The position numbers and the translations under genes were made by a program. Shown here piece by piece: positions 16,817-26,084 of a DNA stretch of 64,000 nucleotides (positions are counted from its first letter, which is position 1; every line of letters begins with the position of its first letter). The stretch spans positions 21,341 to 85,340 of the forward strand of contig CANFUF010000001.1 in assembly GCA_947450095.1 (NCBI GenBank), written 5' to 3'. The notes beneath the pieces are model-generated. The model made no database searches, was not told where the DNA came from, and saw nothing but the letters and a program-made list of their open reading frames with translations. This DNA comes from Roseiflexaceae bacterium (GTDB taxonomy: Bacteria; Chloroflexota; Chloroflexia; Chloroflexales; Roseiflexaceae).

Positions 16817-19603
16817 ATGAAACAGCAAACCTTTGGCGCTACAGTACGCTATTACTTACAAAACTACGAGACACAAATAATCGAAGTCGAGGAATTTAGC
16901 CTCTATCCATATTTGTTAGCGTTTTGTTATATCATTGCCTGCGTTACGGTTTTGGTTATGTTGGGGATTCCGCACAATCAACTTGATTTGACCGCGTCAA
17001 CCGTAGCAACCAAGAATTTGTATCAAGTAGAGCAACGCACCGAAGCACCATATAGCTTCCGATGGTTGGCCCAAGACAGCGAAATACCGTTACCACAACC
17101 AAGTAATGGGAGCCAAATCATACGGCTGATAGCGACTGTACCATTACCCAACAGTCATGTGACGCTTTATTTTAACAATCAAAATCCAGTGACATTCCCC
17201 GTCACACCAAATGTATTTCGCCGATATGAATATCTTGTCAATGTGCCACGGAGCAATGAAACGACACTTTTGCGCTTCCACAGCGATAATGTGTCCCAAA
17301 ACGGTCGGGAATTATCAATTGGGTTGACCAAGATCATGATGATGCCGCTGACGCCATATATTATCCCACGCACACTGGTATTGTTGTTAATCCTCTACAC
17401 GGCAATCGTGGTATTTGTATGGCGCATGAAATGGTATTTAATATTGACATTTTATGCAACGAGTATTGCATTCCTAGCATATGCAGCCACACACGTATAT
17501 CCCAGCGACAGTTGGTATTATGCCTATTTGGTCGCCTTTGGATTGGGCGGGATTATTATTGGGCGGAGCAAACCAGCCAAAAAAGATGATCCGTTGGTCG
17601 CACCGGTATATCGCCGTGACGTCGATGGATTACGCGCGATTGCGATTATTGCGGTGGTGGTATACCATGCGTTCCCTACACTCTTACCGAGTGGCAATAT
17701 CGGTGTCGATATCTTTTTTGTCATCTCGGGATATTTAATCAGTCAATTATTAATCCGCCAGTTTGTCAAAAACACTTTTTCATTCAATGATTTTTATAAT
17801 CGCCGGATCCGGCGTATTTTTCCGGCACTTTTGTGCATGTTGTTTGTGGTTACCGTAATAGGGCTATTGGTTTTATTCCCAAACGAGTATGCCCAACTCG
17901 GACGGCATATTGGGGCAGGGGCAGGGTTTTTTGCGAATCTCCTACTCTATACCGAAGTCAATTACTTTGATAAATCGGCGGCTTACAAACCATTACTCCA
18001 TTTGTGGTCACTCGGTGTCGAAGAACAATTTTATGTTGTTTGGCCAATTTTGCTCTATATATTTCGGCAGCGCTTACGTTCGGTAACGGCATTGATTACG
18101 ACGCTGATTGCCGCCTCGTTTTTGGTCAATCTCCGCCTCGACGACACATTGCCAATTGCGTCATTTTATTGGCCCATGTCACGCGTCTGGGAACTATTGG
18201 TGGGAACATTGGTCGTTCACATCCTCGCAAACCCCACCATCCGCCAACGCTTATTTTTCACCCCAATCATTGCCCACAGCATTAGTGGCGTAGGGATTGC
18301 ACTGCTGGTCGCCAGTATGTTTTGGGCAAATGGTGACGCAAGCTATACGTACTACAGTGCAATTTTGCCGATAACTGGGGCAATTTTGGTGATTGTGGCC
18401 GGTGAACGGGCCTGGTTCAATCGGATTATTTTGGCAAACCCGGTCATGGTATGGATTGGGTTAATCAGCTTCCCACTCTATCTCTGGCATTGGCCACTCT
18501 TGTCGTTTGCGAATTTTTTTACCAATACCGAACCCAGCATTGTCATTCGCATCGTGCTGGTAGGCATCAGCATACTCCTTGCCTGGTTAACCTATGCTTA
18601 TCTCGAGAAACCGTTGCGGCAAGGCAGTCTCCGGAGCATTCCGACGCGCTACTTTAGCTATGCCACTTTTGCGTGCGGAATTGTAGGGTATTTTGTAATT
18701 GGCAGCGGTATTATCGCACCATTGAATCGCAATGCACCAGATACGACAGTTTCTGCCAATTCCTCCATCATCACCAGCACTCCTTTGTGCGCGGGAATCG
18801 AAACCAGTTATTTGGTCACTTGTCTCCATCATCAACGGGGGAACGATGTCACCGAAGAATTTGTCTTTGTCGGTGATAGTCATGCCGAATTACTTGCATC
18901 GGGCAATAACATCCCTCAATCAACGACCGTATTTGCCGCGCATTATTGTTTACCGTTGTTAGGCATCGAACGCTTTGTTGATCAATCGGCACGACCTTTT
19001 GGGTGTGACGATATGCATAAATTACCTGCATTCATCAATAATCTCCGTGACAATCCACCCGCGCATCACCGCACGATTATCCTTGCTGGACGATTTGTGG
19101 CCATTGAACCGAGCAATAATATTTTCGCTGATCGCCGTGGTTACTATCAATTCAGTGGACCACGAATGGAATCCAACGCCGTAAACCTCGATACTGTATT
19201 CCAAAAAGGCTTGCAACGGACATTAACCGCATTAACCACGTTACCCAACACTAGCGTCGTTTTTGTGGATCAAGCACCAGAACTCGACTTTATGCCAATG
19301 AATTGCAACCGGCTACAATTATTTCACTCCCTCGCAGATTCAACCTGTACCACCCCGCAATCACCGATTATGCAGGCATTTGTGCGCTACAAACGCAACG
19401 CCACGACGGTGCTCGCACAGTACCCGATGGTGCGACGCTATGACCCGATGAATGCCCTCTGTAGCAACAATCAATGTGCCATTATGACAAATGGCAATGC
19501 AATTTATCTCGATACCAATCACTTAACCACATTTGGTGCGAGTATTGTTGATGCTGATTTATGGAAAAACGTCCTCGGGGTCAATCCCAATCCTGGTAGC
19601 TAA
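16817..19603 (+). CDS. Acyltransferase-3 / SGNH fusion with an extra N-terminal membrane-anchored domain
   Basis: 928 residues. Residues ~265-640 are an OafA-type acyltransferase_3 membrane domain with YRRDVDGLRAIAIIAVVVYH, NIGVDIFFVISGYLIS, RIRRIFPAL and LLHLWSLGVEEQFY. Residues ~670-928 are a SGNH hydrolase-like domain with FVFVGDSHAE (Ser688) and Asp899-x2-His902 (DTNH). Such proteins O-acetylate cell-surface polysaccharide. Unusually, ~265 residues precede the acyltransferase: a cytoplasmic start, a helix at ~30-50, a beta-rich external segment (~55-180), then further helices to ~250. Standard OafA/OatA proteins lack this. An AT-rich leader (16679-16816) contains TATAAT at 16728-16733. 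Confidence 0.85.
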   Translation: MKQQTFGATVRYYLQNYETQIIEVEEFSLYPYLLAFCYIIACVTVLVMLGIPHNQLDLTASTVATKNLYQVEQRTEAPYSFRWLAQDSEIPLPQPSNGSQIIRLIATVPLPNSHVTLYFNNQNPVTFPVTPNVFRRYEYLVNVPRSNETTLLRFHSDNVSQNGRELSIGLTKIMMMPLTPYIIPRTLVLLLILYTAIVVFVWRMKWYLILTFYATSIAFLAYAATHVYPSDSWYYAYLVAFGLGGIIIGRSKPAKKDDPLVAPVYRRDVDGLRAIAIIAVVVYHAFPTLLPSGNIGVDIFFVISGYLISQLLIRQFVKNTFSFNDFYNRRIRRIFPALLCMLFVVTVIGLLVLFPNEYAQLGRHIGAGAGFFANLLLYTEVNYFDKSAAYKPLLHLWSLGVEEQFYVVWPILLYIFRQRLRSVTALITTLIAASFLVNLRLDDTLPIASFYWPMSRVWELLVGTLVVHILANPTIRQRLFFTPIIAHSISGVGIALLVASMFWANGDASYTYYSAILPITGAILVIVAGERAWFNRIILANPVMVWIGLISFPLYLWHWPLLSFANFFTNTEPSIVIRIVLVGISILLAWLTYAYLEKPLRQGSLRSIPTRYFSYATFACGIVGYFVIGSGIIAPLNRNAPDTTVSANSSIITSTPLCAGIETSYLVTCLHHQRGNDVTEEFVFVGDSHAELLASGNNIPQSTTVFAAHYCLPLLGIERFVDQSARPFGCDDMHKLPAFINNLRDNPPAHHRTIILAGRFVAIEPSNNIFADRRGYYQFSGPRMESNAVNLDTVFQKGLQRTLTALTTLPNTSVVFVDQAPELDFMPMNCNRLQLFHSLADSTCTTPQSPIMQAFVRYKRNATTVLAQYPMVRRYDPMNALCSNNQCAIMTNGNAIYLDTNHLTTFGASIVDADLWKNVLGVNPNPGS

Positions 19604-19615
19604 ATTCACTGCTAC

Positions 19616-19654
19616 GCAGACGCCCGTTCAGGTATAACCTGAACGGGCGTCTGC
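19616..19654. terminator. Bidirectional terminator between acyltransferase and dehydratase genes
   Basis: Perfect 18-bp arms: GCAGACGCCCGTTCAGGT (19616-19633) and its complement (19637-19654), loop ATA. It lies between convergent genes ending at 19603 (+) and 19675 (-). No long T-run is present, so its strength rests on the stem. Confidence 0.7.
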
Positions 19655-19674
19655 GGTGTGCGTAGATTATTGAA

Positions 19675-20931
19675 TTACGGCGTCCAGATGGTACCGTCTG
19701 GCCAGCGACTCTGGGTCCACTCCACCACCTTGGTATCGACAGGGTACTTGGCTGCTTTTTGTTCGTCAAAGTCAACACCCCAGCCTGGTTTGTCGTTGAC
19801 ATAGACATAGCCACCATGTACTTCGGGACAACCGGGGAAGACTTCGTACAGATTTGGACCGAAGTGAATCACTTCTTGGATACCAAAATTGCGGCTCGAC
19901 AAGTCGAGATGCACGTTGGCAGCATGCCCAATTGGCGATACATCGCCAGGGCCATGCCAGGCCGTACGAATCCCGAATTGCTCAGCAAACGCGGCCAACT
20001 TGCGGGCCGGCGTCACACCACCGATGGCCGACACGTGTGAGCGGATGAAGTCAATCAACTGCTCGCTAATCAACGTCTTCCATTCCGCGGCATTCACATG
20101 CAATTCACCCATCGCGATGGGGGTCGTGCAATGCTCACGCAAGCGGCGGAACCATTCGATTTGGTCGGGGGCAAATGGATCTTCGAGGAAAAAGAGCCGG
20201 TACGGTTCGAGGGCTTTGCCCATGCGTACCGCATCAATCGGCGCAATCCGCTCGTGGATGTCATGGAGCAAAAAGAGGTCGTAGCCGATTTTGTTACGAA
20301 TATAATCAAACATCGGCGGAATCGAGCGCGCATAGACATCGGGTTGATAGTAAGCACCGGGGAAGGTAGATTCGAGGTTATCCATTGAGCGCATGCGATG
20401 CGTCGCTTGTGGCGAATCTTTGCTCGGCACGCTGTTTTGTTTGGTGATGTCTTGGATACGACCGCCGTAACCACCCATTTGACAACGCACGGCGAGGGCG
20501 CCACTCTCTTGGTACTTGATGACGTTTTCGAGCACTTCTTGGGGGTCACGACCATCGGCGTGGCGATAAACCATGGCGCCTTCGCGACATTTGCCACCCC
20601 AAAGTTGATAGACGGGCATGTTGGCGATTTTGCCTTTGATGTCCCACAAGGCCATGTCGACACCGCTGATGGCGTTGTTGAGCACGGGGCCGTTGCGCCA
20701 GTAGGAGTTGACCATCATCAACTGCCACATGTCTTCGCTGTTGCGGGGGTCACGACCGACCAGCAATGGCTCGAGATAATCTTCGACCGCTTTGACCACC
20801 AATGTGGCCCGTTGGGTAAACGTGGCACAGCCCAAACCAAACAACCCATCTTGGTCAGTTTCGACTTTGACGACGACGACACCAATGCCGTCAGGAGCGG
20901 TCAAAAACGCCCGTACACGCGTGATTTTCAT
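19675..20931 (-). CDS. Enolase-superfamily sugar-acid dehydratase, D-mannonate dehydratase (ManD/RspA)-like
   Basis: 418 residues from the ATG at 20931, chosen because GGAG stands 7 bases upstream and MKITRVRAFLT matches family N-termini. ManD-type features include HADGRDPQEVLENV, FLEDPFAPDQIEWFRRLREH, PIAMGELHVNAAEW, IGGVTPARKLAAFAEQFGIR and WHGPGDVSPIGHAANVHLDL. The ManD subgroup dehydrates D-mannonate and/or D-gluconate to 2-keto-3-deoxygluconate; some members are poor catalysts. This is the last gene of the minus-strand run. UxuA, an unrelated mannonate dehydratase, is encoded 3 kb upstream, so this enzyme may serve a different acid. Confidence 0.83.
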   Translation of the reverse strand: MKITRVRAFLTAPDGIGVVVVKVETDQDGLFGLGCATFTQRATLVVKAVEDYLEPLLVGRDPRNSEDMWQLMMVNSYWRNGPVLNNAISGVDMALWDIKGKIANMPVYQLWGGKCREGAMVYRHADGRDPQEVLENVIKYQESGALAVRCQMGGYGGRIQDITKQNSVPSKDSPQATHRMRSMDNLESTFPGAYYQPDVYARSIPPMFDYIRNKIGYDLFLLHDIHERIAPIDAVRMGKALEPYRLFFLEDPFAPDQIEWFRRLREHCTTPIAMGELHVNAAEWKTLISEQLIDFIRSHVSAIGGVTPARKLAAFAEQFGIRTAWHGPGDVSPIGHAANVHLDLSSRNFGIQEVIHFGPNLYEVFPGCPEVHGGYVYVNDKPGWGVDFDEQKAAKYPVDTKVVEWTQSRWPDGTIWTP

Positions 20932-21021
20932 TGTAATCTCCATTGACAAAAAAAGCCTACCACCCACATCCACCAGCTCCCACGTCACCATGACGATGGG
21001 AGCTGGTGGTATACGTCGGTC

Positions 21022-22329
21022 CTACGACCAGAGTCGATCCCAGCTTTTGGCTTCGTCCCATTCGGGGGTTGGCTCAAAGAATCCGCTGCCCTTGACCAAA
21101 TGTTCCTTGACCACGTCGAGATTGACGTCAAAACCCAAGCCCGGGGTATGGGGCACTGCAATGTAGCCGTTTTGGATGACGGGGCCACTGCGCCCGGTAA
21201 TAGTGATGAAATCGCTCCAGAAGGGTTCTTCGGAGAAGTGATGTTCGAGGGCGATGAAGTTTTCGGTAGCTGCCGCACAATGCACACTCGCCATCGTACT
21301 GATGGGCGTACCAGCCATGTGCATCGCCATGCTAATCCCACGCTCAGCGGCGTAATCGCCGATGCGCTTGGTTTCCATGATACCGCCACTCGTCGCCATG
21401 TCGGGGTGAATGATATTGACGCCACGGGCATCGATAAGCGGTTTAAAACCATCGAGGGCGTAGATGTCTTCACCGGTACAGACCGGCGTGTGGAGTTCGC
21501 GCTCGAGCTGCACCCATTGATCGGTGAATTGCCACGGCACCAGGTCTTCGAGCCAGGCCAAGTTGTAGGGCTCGAGCGCTTTGCCGAGGCGAATACAATC
21601 GTCGATACCGATATGACCAAAATGGTCGGCGGCGATTGGCACTTCGTAGCCTACCGTCGCACGCACTTGCGCCACATATTCTACAATCATGTCCAACCCT
21701 TTGGGGGTGATACGGACATGGGTGAAGGGATGTTGCAAGGTGTGCAAGTTGAGCATTTTGTCGAAGTGTGCATCGCTCCCGCCGGGCAACATGCCGTCGG
21801 GATAGGTCAAGGCACCGGGCACGCCGATGAGTGGTTGGATGCCTACGTCCATTTTGAGCATGGTATAGCCCCACGAGATGCGCTCTTGGAGCTGTTTGCC
21901 CATCGACACACCATCGGGTTCGTTGGGGGTATCGCAGTACATGCGCACGCGGTCGCGGTATTGGCCACCGGCGAGGGCAAAGGCAGGCACGCCATAGGCT
22001 TTACCGGCCAGGTCCATCAAGGCCATTTCGACACCTGACACGCCGCCACCTTGGCGACCGTGGTGACCAAACTGCTTGATTTTGCGGAACAAACGATCCA
22101 CGTTGCAGGGATTTTCGCCCAGCAAACGACTTTTGAGCATCAATGCGTATTTGGCAGAGGCCAAGTCACGGACTTCGCCCCAACCACTAATCCCTTGGTT
22201 GGTGTCGATGCGGATAATGCTAAAGTGCCAGTGGTCCCAGCCCACCGTGGCAATCCGCATATCAGTAATCTTGAGGTCGCTCGGGTTCGATGAGCGCTGA
22301 ATGTTATCTTCGGGGCGCGTTCCGCTCAT
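21022..22329 (-). CDS. Mandelate racemase/muconate lactonizing enzyme family protein (sugar-acid dehydratase or isomerase)
   Basis: 435 residues from the ATG at 22329, which overlaps the TGA of the RraA-family gene by four bases (ATGA), a sign of coupled translation. The barrel shows VPIAADHFGH, LAWLEDLVPW and TPVCTGEDIYALDGFKPLI as metal-ligand strands, then HPDMATSGGIMETKRIGDYAAERG and a MHMAGTPIS end-strand. These place it in the enolase superfamily, but I cannot assign its substrate; it differs clearly from the ManD-like and galactonate-like enzymes nearby. An aldarate dehydratase or aldaro-lactone cycloisomerase would fit the neighbourhood. Confidence 0.78.
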   Translation of the reverse strand: MSGTRPEDNIQRSSNPSDLKITDMRIATVGWDHWHFSIIRIDTNQGISGWGEVRDLASAKYALMLKSRLLGENPCNVDRLFRKIKQFGHHGRQGGGVSGVEMALMDLAGKAYGVPAFALAGGQYRDRVRMYCDTPNEPDGVSMGKQLQERISWGYTMLKMDVGIQPLIGVPGALTYPDGMLPGGSDAHFDKMLNLHTLQHPFTHVRITPKGLDMIVEYVAQVRATVGYEVPIAADHFGHIGIDDCIRLGKALEPYNLAWLEDLVPWQFTDQWVQLERELHTPVCTGEDIYALDGFKPLIDARGVNIIHPDMATSGGIMETKRIGDYAAERGISMAMHMAGTPISTMASVHCAAATENFIALEHHFSEEPFWSDFITITGRSGPVIQNGYIAVPHTPGLGFDVNLDVVKEHLVKGSGFFEPTPEWDEAKSWDRLWS

Positions 22330-23153
22330 TTGTTGTTCGCTTTCTTCCAGGCGGTGTAGTCGGCTTCGATGTCTTCGCGCCACGTGGGTACGTCGATTTC
22401 ACCACTGGTGTAGGTGCCTTCGCCAATCCGCATTTTGCCGAATTCATCACGCACACGGATGTTTTCGCTTTCTTCCACCACTTCTTGCACCAAATGTGGT
22501 GGGATGACGATGATACCCGTAGCGGTGCCCAAAATCACATCACCTGGCAAAATGGTAATGCCGTCGATGCGCACGGGAATGTTGATACCAGACAAGGTAA
22601 CATCGGCGATGGCGGTTGGATCAAAGCCCCGCACATAGAAGTTGACATCGTCGAGGGTGACCAGGCCGGCCAAGTCACGCACGCCGCCATCGATTACCGC
22701 GCCGGCATGGGTGCGTTTGGCGACGGCAGTGCCCAAGTTGTCACCAACCAAGGTGCCGTCTTTGATTTTGCCAAACAAATCACACACCAACACGTCGTTG
22801 CGCTCGAGTTGTTCGATAATCCACGAATTTTGGCCACCGATTTTGCCACGGCCAGCCTCAATCCCGGAATCTTGAATGACTTTGTGGAAGTCGGGGCGGT
22901 GAGGGATGAATGCCGAGGTCACTGCCCGGCCGACGGTAACTTTACCGGGGTGGGTCTCTTTCCAGTTCCCGGCGAATTGCAAGTTGTAACCATGGCGACG
23001 CAAGGTGCCCCAGGCTTCTTCGGTGGTGACCAGTTTCATACGCTCGATCAAATCATCTGGCACTTTGGGGCGGCCATCGGCAAAGCGCTCGAAGGGGTTT
23101 TGGGCGGTGAGGGCAATCATTGCCTCACGAGTTGGTTGTACATGCCACGTCAT
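22326..23153 (-). CDS. RraA family protein (possible 4-hydroxy-4-methyl-2-oxoglutarate-type aldolase)
   Basis: 275 residues. The RraA core is seen in NDVLVCDLFGKIKDG, LVGDNLGTAVAKRTHAGAVIDGGVRD and VYV-like strands ending GDVILGTATGIIVIP, including the G-D-N-L and DGGVRD elements that bind metal and pyruvate in HMG/CHA aldolases. Some family members cleave 4-hydroxy-2-oxo acids; others (E. coli RraA) inhibit RNase E. The long N-terminus (~100 residues before the core) and the operon of sugar-acid dehydratases favour an aldolase acting on a keto-deoxy sugar acid. It has GAAAGGA 7 bases before the ATG and is translationally coupled to the following dehydratase. Confidence 0.78.
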   Translation of the reverse strand: MTWHVQPTREAMIALTAQNPFERFADGRPKVPDDLIERMKLVTTEEAWGTLRRHGYNLQFAGNWKETHPGKVTVGRAVTSAFIPHRPDFHKVIQDSGIEAGRGKIGGQNSWIIEQLERNDVLVCDLFGKIKDGTLVGDNLGTAVAKRTHAGAVIDGGVRDLAGLVTLDDVNFYVRGFDPTAIADVTLSGINIPVRIDGITILPGDVILGTATGIIVIPPHLVQEVVEESENIRVRDEFGKMRIGEGTYTSGEIDVPTWREDIEADYTAWKKANNK

Positions 23154-23189
23154 TGTAGTATCCTTTCAAAAAACTGCGTATCACAAAAA

Positions 23190-24011
23190 TTAATGCGTCC
23201 AGCCCAACAAGCGTTGCGCCTTCGTGCAGTCGTACATGCCCTCGTTGTGCGCCAATTCCTTGGTCACTTTCACCTGAGGGAACCATTGGGCAATCAAATC
23301 ACTGGTCGATTCGGCCATCACCGTGGTCGGCGACACAATATAAAAGGCTTCGTGGCCAATATATTGGGCATCGACAATCGCCATACAAGCGCGGGCAGCT
23401 GATTCCCCGAGTGTATACGCCCAAAGTTGCTTGGCATTCATGTCGAAGTTTTTATTGGCGCGTTCTTGCGCCAATGCCAAATCTTCGACCACCCAGTGGA
23501 AGCGCAACGAGGCAATCGTCATGTCTTCGTAGCGCCGTGCAATCGAATCACCTTGGAGCTCGCAAATCCACTTCGACAAGCTATACGGATCTTCGCTATA
23601 GGTAGGGTGCAATTCGTTGACCGGCAAATAATCATATGTGGGCCAACGACTATACACCGCGCCGATCGCGTTGATACTCGAGGCCTGCGCCACCCGTTTG
23701 ATGCCACAATTCGCCGCCGCCAACAAAGCATTGTAGCTACTCGTGACATTGTTGTTGTGCACCACATGGTCAGGATGACCGCGGGGTGCTGGGATGGCCG
23801 CCAAGTGGATGAGCACTTCATAGCCATTGATGGCATCATAAAACGCTTGGTAATCAGACAATTCGGCACTCACAAAGTCAACACTGTCAGGCACACTCCC
23901 TGCCGGCGGTGCCACCCGATCAATGTTGCGTACCGTATGCCCTTGCTCCACCGCCATGCGGAGCACATGCTTACCGACGCTCCCACTCCCACCAGTTACC
24001 GCAATACGCAC
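23190..24011 (-). CDS. NAD-dependent epimerase/dehydratase family SDR, uronate-dehydrogenase-like (second copy)
   Basis: 273 residues. Rossmann motif TGGSGSVGK (6-14), QASSINAIGAVYS (Ser ~111-112) and Tyr143-x3-Lys147 in DPYSLSKWICELQGD. It resembles the SDR at 13533-14360 throughout, so one gene of each arm of the island encodes this activity. In an oxidative uronate route it would make the aldaro-lactone. The two may differ in substrate (for example glucuronate versus galacturonate). It lies between uxuA and the RraA-family gene in the minus-strand run; a 121-base gap with short GAAGTAGGAAGT-type repeats precedes it. Confidence 0.8.
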   Translation of the reverse strand: MRIAVTGGSGSVGKHVLRMAVEQGHTVRNIDRVAPPAGSVPDSVDFVSAELSDYQAFYDAINGYEVLIHLAAIPAPRGHPDHVVHNNNVTSSYNALLAAANCGIKRVAQASSINAIGAVYSRWPTYDYLPVNELHPTYSEDPYSLSKWICELQGDSIARRYEDMTIASLRFHWVVEDLALAQERANKNFDMNAKQLWAYTLGESAARACMAIVDAQYIGHEAFYIVSPTTVMAESTSDLIAQWFPQVKVTKELAHNEGMYDCTKAQRLLGWTH

Positions 24012-24017
24012 GTTTAC

Positions 24018-24093
24018 TCCTTTATGAAGTAGGAAGTAGGAAGTATGAAGGAGGAAGTATGAAGTGAAGTTGGAAGTAATGAAGTTATGAAGT
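24018..24093. repeat. Degenerate short tandem repeat GAAGTAGGAAGTATGAAG
   Basis: About ten imperfect GAAGT/GGAAGTA units in the gap between uxuA and the SDR gene. The same motif recurs at 46122-46156, directly after the GH4 gene, and a related motif (cttccgac, on the other strand) is in the array at 40497-40676. It is non-coding and its function is unknown. Confidence 0.55.
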
Positions 24094-24132
24094 AACAGTT
24101 ACCACCAACGCACTTCCATCTCCCCCTTCGCC

Positions 24133-25110
24133 TTATTTCTGACCGAACACTACTTCACGCAAACCACGGATATAGCCAATGGCATACAAGCGTCCAAACG
24201 CCGAATAACCGGCGTTTTCGTTGCTGTCACCAGCTACCGTCGGCACATGGTCGGGGCGCAATACCCCTTCAAAGCCAATATCTTTGTAGGCCTGCATACA
24301 GGCCACCATGTCGGTTTTGCCAGCATCGTGCCATGACTCTTCAAACTTGTCTTTGGTGCCGATCACATCACGGAAGTGCACAAAGAACAGCTTGTTTTGC
24401 TTGCCGAATTGGCGAATCACGCTGGGCAAATCGTCGGTCATCAAGGTGAAATTGCCTTGGCACATCGTGATACCATTGACCGGGCTGGGAATCATGTCAA
24501 CCAAGCGTTGGAAGTTTTCGACGGTGCGCATAATCCGCCCAACGCCACGAATCGGTGAACGGGGGGGATCATCGGGGTGCATCGCCAATTTCACGCCGGC
24601 TTTTTCGGCGACGGGCACGATCCGCTTCATGAAGTATTCGAGGTTGGTCCACAATTCTTCTTCGCTAATCGGGCCGTTTTCCGTATTGGGGGCGCCTTCC
24701 ATCAAGGCGTTATCATAACTCGTCACCACACTGCCACCGCGTGACGGGGTGGTGGTTGAGGTACGCATCCAATTGAAGTCGGTCATCCATTCGTAGCACC
24801 ATACCGGAATCTTGAGGCGGCCCATGTTTTCGATCAGCTGACACGCCACGTCGATTTCGGCATCACGACCAGGCAAACCACGCTTGGCCAAATTCAACGG
24901 CGGACGCGCCTCGATGACTTCGAGGGCAAAACCGGCATCTTCGTAGCGTTGCTTCATGCGCAACAACGGCAGATAATCGCACGGTCCGTCAGTGCCATTA
25001 AATGGCTCATTGAATGGCAAGCCACCGACGGCATAATCAATCCCACACTGCTTCGACAACGTCCACAACATCGATGGTGTGGGTGGCAAAAACTCGGCAA
25101 TCTTAATCAT
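24133..25110 (-). CDS. uxuA: Mannonate dehydratase
   Basis: 325 residues, UxuA family of Xyl-isomerase-like TIM barrels. It converts D-mannonate to 2-keto-3-deoxy-D-gluconate in the isomerase-type hexuronate pathway. Family features: VIEARPPLN, the metal-site region AEKAGVKLAMHPDDPPRSPIRGVGRIM, GITMCQGNFTLM, KLFFVHFRDVIGT and GVLRPDHVPTVAGD. His, Cys, His and Asp ligands of the UxuA metal site are present in those segments. It is slightly shorter than E. coli UxuA (394). No UxuB mannonate oxidoreductase or UxaC isomerase is in the window, so mannonate may come from elsewhere. Confidence 0.88.
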   Translation of the reverse strand: MIKIAEFLPPTPSMLWTLSKQCGIDYAVGGLPFNEPFNGTDGPCDYLPLLRMKQRYEDAGFALEVIEARPPLNLAKRGLPGRDAEIDVACQLIENMGRLKIPVWCYEWMTDFNWMRTSTTTPSRGGSVVTSYDNALMEGAPNTENGPISEEELWTNLEYFMKRIVPVAEKAGVKLAMHPDDPPRSPIRGVGRIMRTVENFQRLVDMIPSPVNGITMCQGNFTLMTDDLPSVIRQFGKQNKLFFVHFRDVIGTKDKFEESWHDAGKTDMVACMQAYKDIGFEGVLRPDHVPTVAGDSNENAGYSAFGRLYAIGYIRGLREVVFGQK

Positions 25111-25121
25111 GAAGAACTCCT

Positions 25122-26084
25122 TTATTCTGCATCGAGTTGCACTTGTACCGACCAGCTCCGCTGCTGGCCTGGATGCAACGTGGCATACGTAGTAGTCCGA
25201 CTATAGGCATCGCTCAAGCGATCATAGACGCCAATGGCTGGTTCGATACCCATATTATAATTGGGACTTTCACCATCATTGCTCCATGCGCCCGCATTGA
25301 TAAACACCGCCAGCTGTGGGATTTCGGCGCTGTCCCAGCGCATCGTCAAGCGCCCATTGGCAGCCTGCAAGGCCACCCAACCGCTGGGCAAAACATCACT
25401 ATATAACTTGGCCGTCATGGCACTGGTTACCGCAGGAAGGTGCGTCAGATCCAACACGCGTTGATCGGGCAACACAATTGACTCAGGTGCATCACTGACC
25501 AATTCGCCTTGGTGATTGGCATGTAAAAACGTCGTGCCCGCCGGGGTATACAAGGCCATGCCTGGCTCCAATGATACCAGCGGGTGGGCACACCAAATCC
25601 ATTGTAAATCGGCTTCGCCGTGATTTTTGACACGATACGTCACATCAATGGACGCATCAGCGCCGATTTCGATTGAGCGCATAAACGTATACGGCAAGGT
25701 CAAGCCTTCCCACACACAGGTATACACCACGGCATCGTCCTGTACCAGCCATGTCACCGTCGGTGTCTGACACCACAACTCCCCATGGTCGGCGAGCGCC
25801 GTACCCTGCCACGGTGCGGCCGGGTAGTCACACGGGCCGACCGTGGGGAAGCATTCGTCCCAGCCACCGGTATCGGCCACCGCCACATAATTAGCGGTTG
25901 ACGGCACTTGTTGGTAGGGCATACGGGGGTGGCGCCACAGCCATTCACGGCCGGTGCGCCGATCCATCAAACGCGTCATTTTGCCACCCAAGGTGGGGAT
26001 ATACTCGCATTCGATCACAGCGTTTTGCACCACAACGCGGGTAAACCCATCGTCGCCATGATATTCGTGTTTGTGAATGGTCAT
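25122..26084 (-). CDS. Aldose 1-epimerase-like (galactose mutarotase fold) protein
   Basis: 320 residues of beta-supersandwich type. LGGKMTRLMDRRTGREWLWRHP near the N-terminus, GGWDECFPTVGPCDY, and WCAHPLVSLEPGM (with a His at the expected mutarotase position) support a mutarotase-like or carbohydrate-binding fold. The usual catalytic Glu is not certain. Its ATG overlaps the TGA of the CBM9-like gene by 4 bases and it ends 11 bases before uxuA, so it belongs to the same operon. It could interconvert anomers of the imported sugar or bind it. Confidence 0.68.
   Translation of the reverse strand: MTIHKHEYHGDDGFTRVVVQNAVIECEYIPTLGGKMTRLMDRRTGREWLWRHPRMPYQQVPSTANYVAVADTGGWDECFPTVGPCDYPAAPWQGTALADHGELWCQTPTVTWLVQDDAVVYTCVWEGLTLPYTFMRSIEIGADASIDVTYRVKNHGEADLQWIWCAHPLVSLEPGMALYTPAGTTFLHANHQGELVSDAPESIVLPDQRVLDLTHLPAVTSAMTAKLYSDVLPSGWVALQAANGRLTMRWDSAEIPQLAVFINAGAWSNDGESPNYNMGIEPAIGVYDRLSDAYSRTTTYATLHPGQQRSWSVQVQLDAE

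Noticed and set aside
21100..23402. Long plus-strand frames (312 and 370 codons) opposite the enolase-superfamily and RraA genes
   Set aside because: Antisense shadows; no ribosome sites and no recognisable domains.
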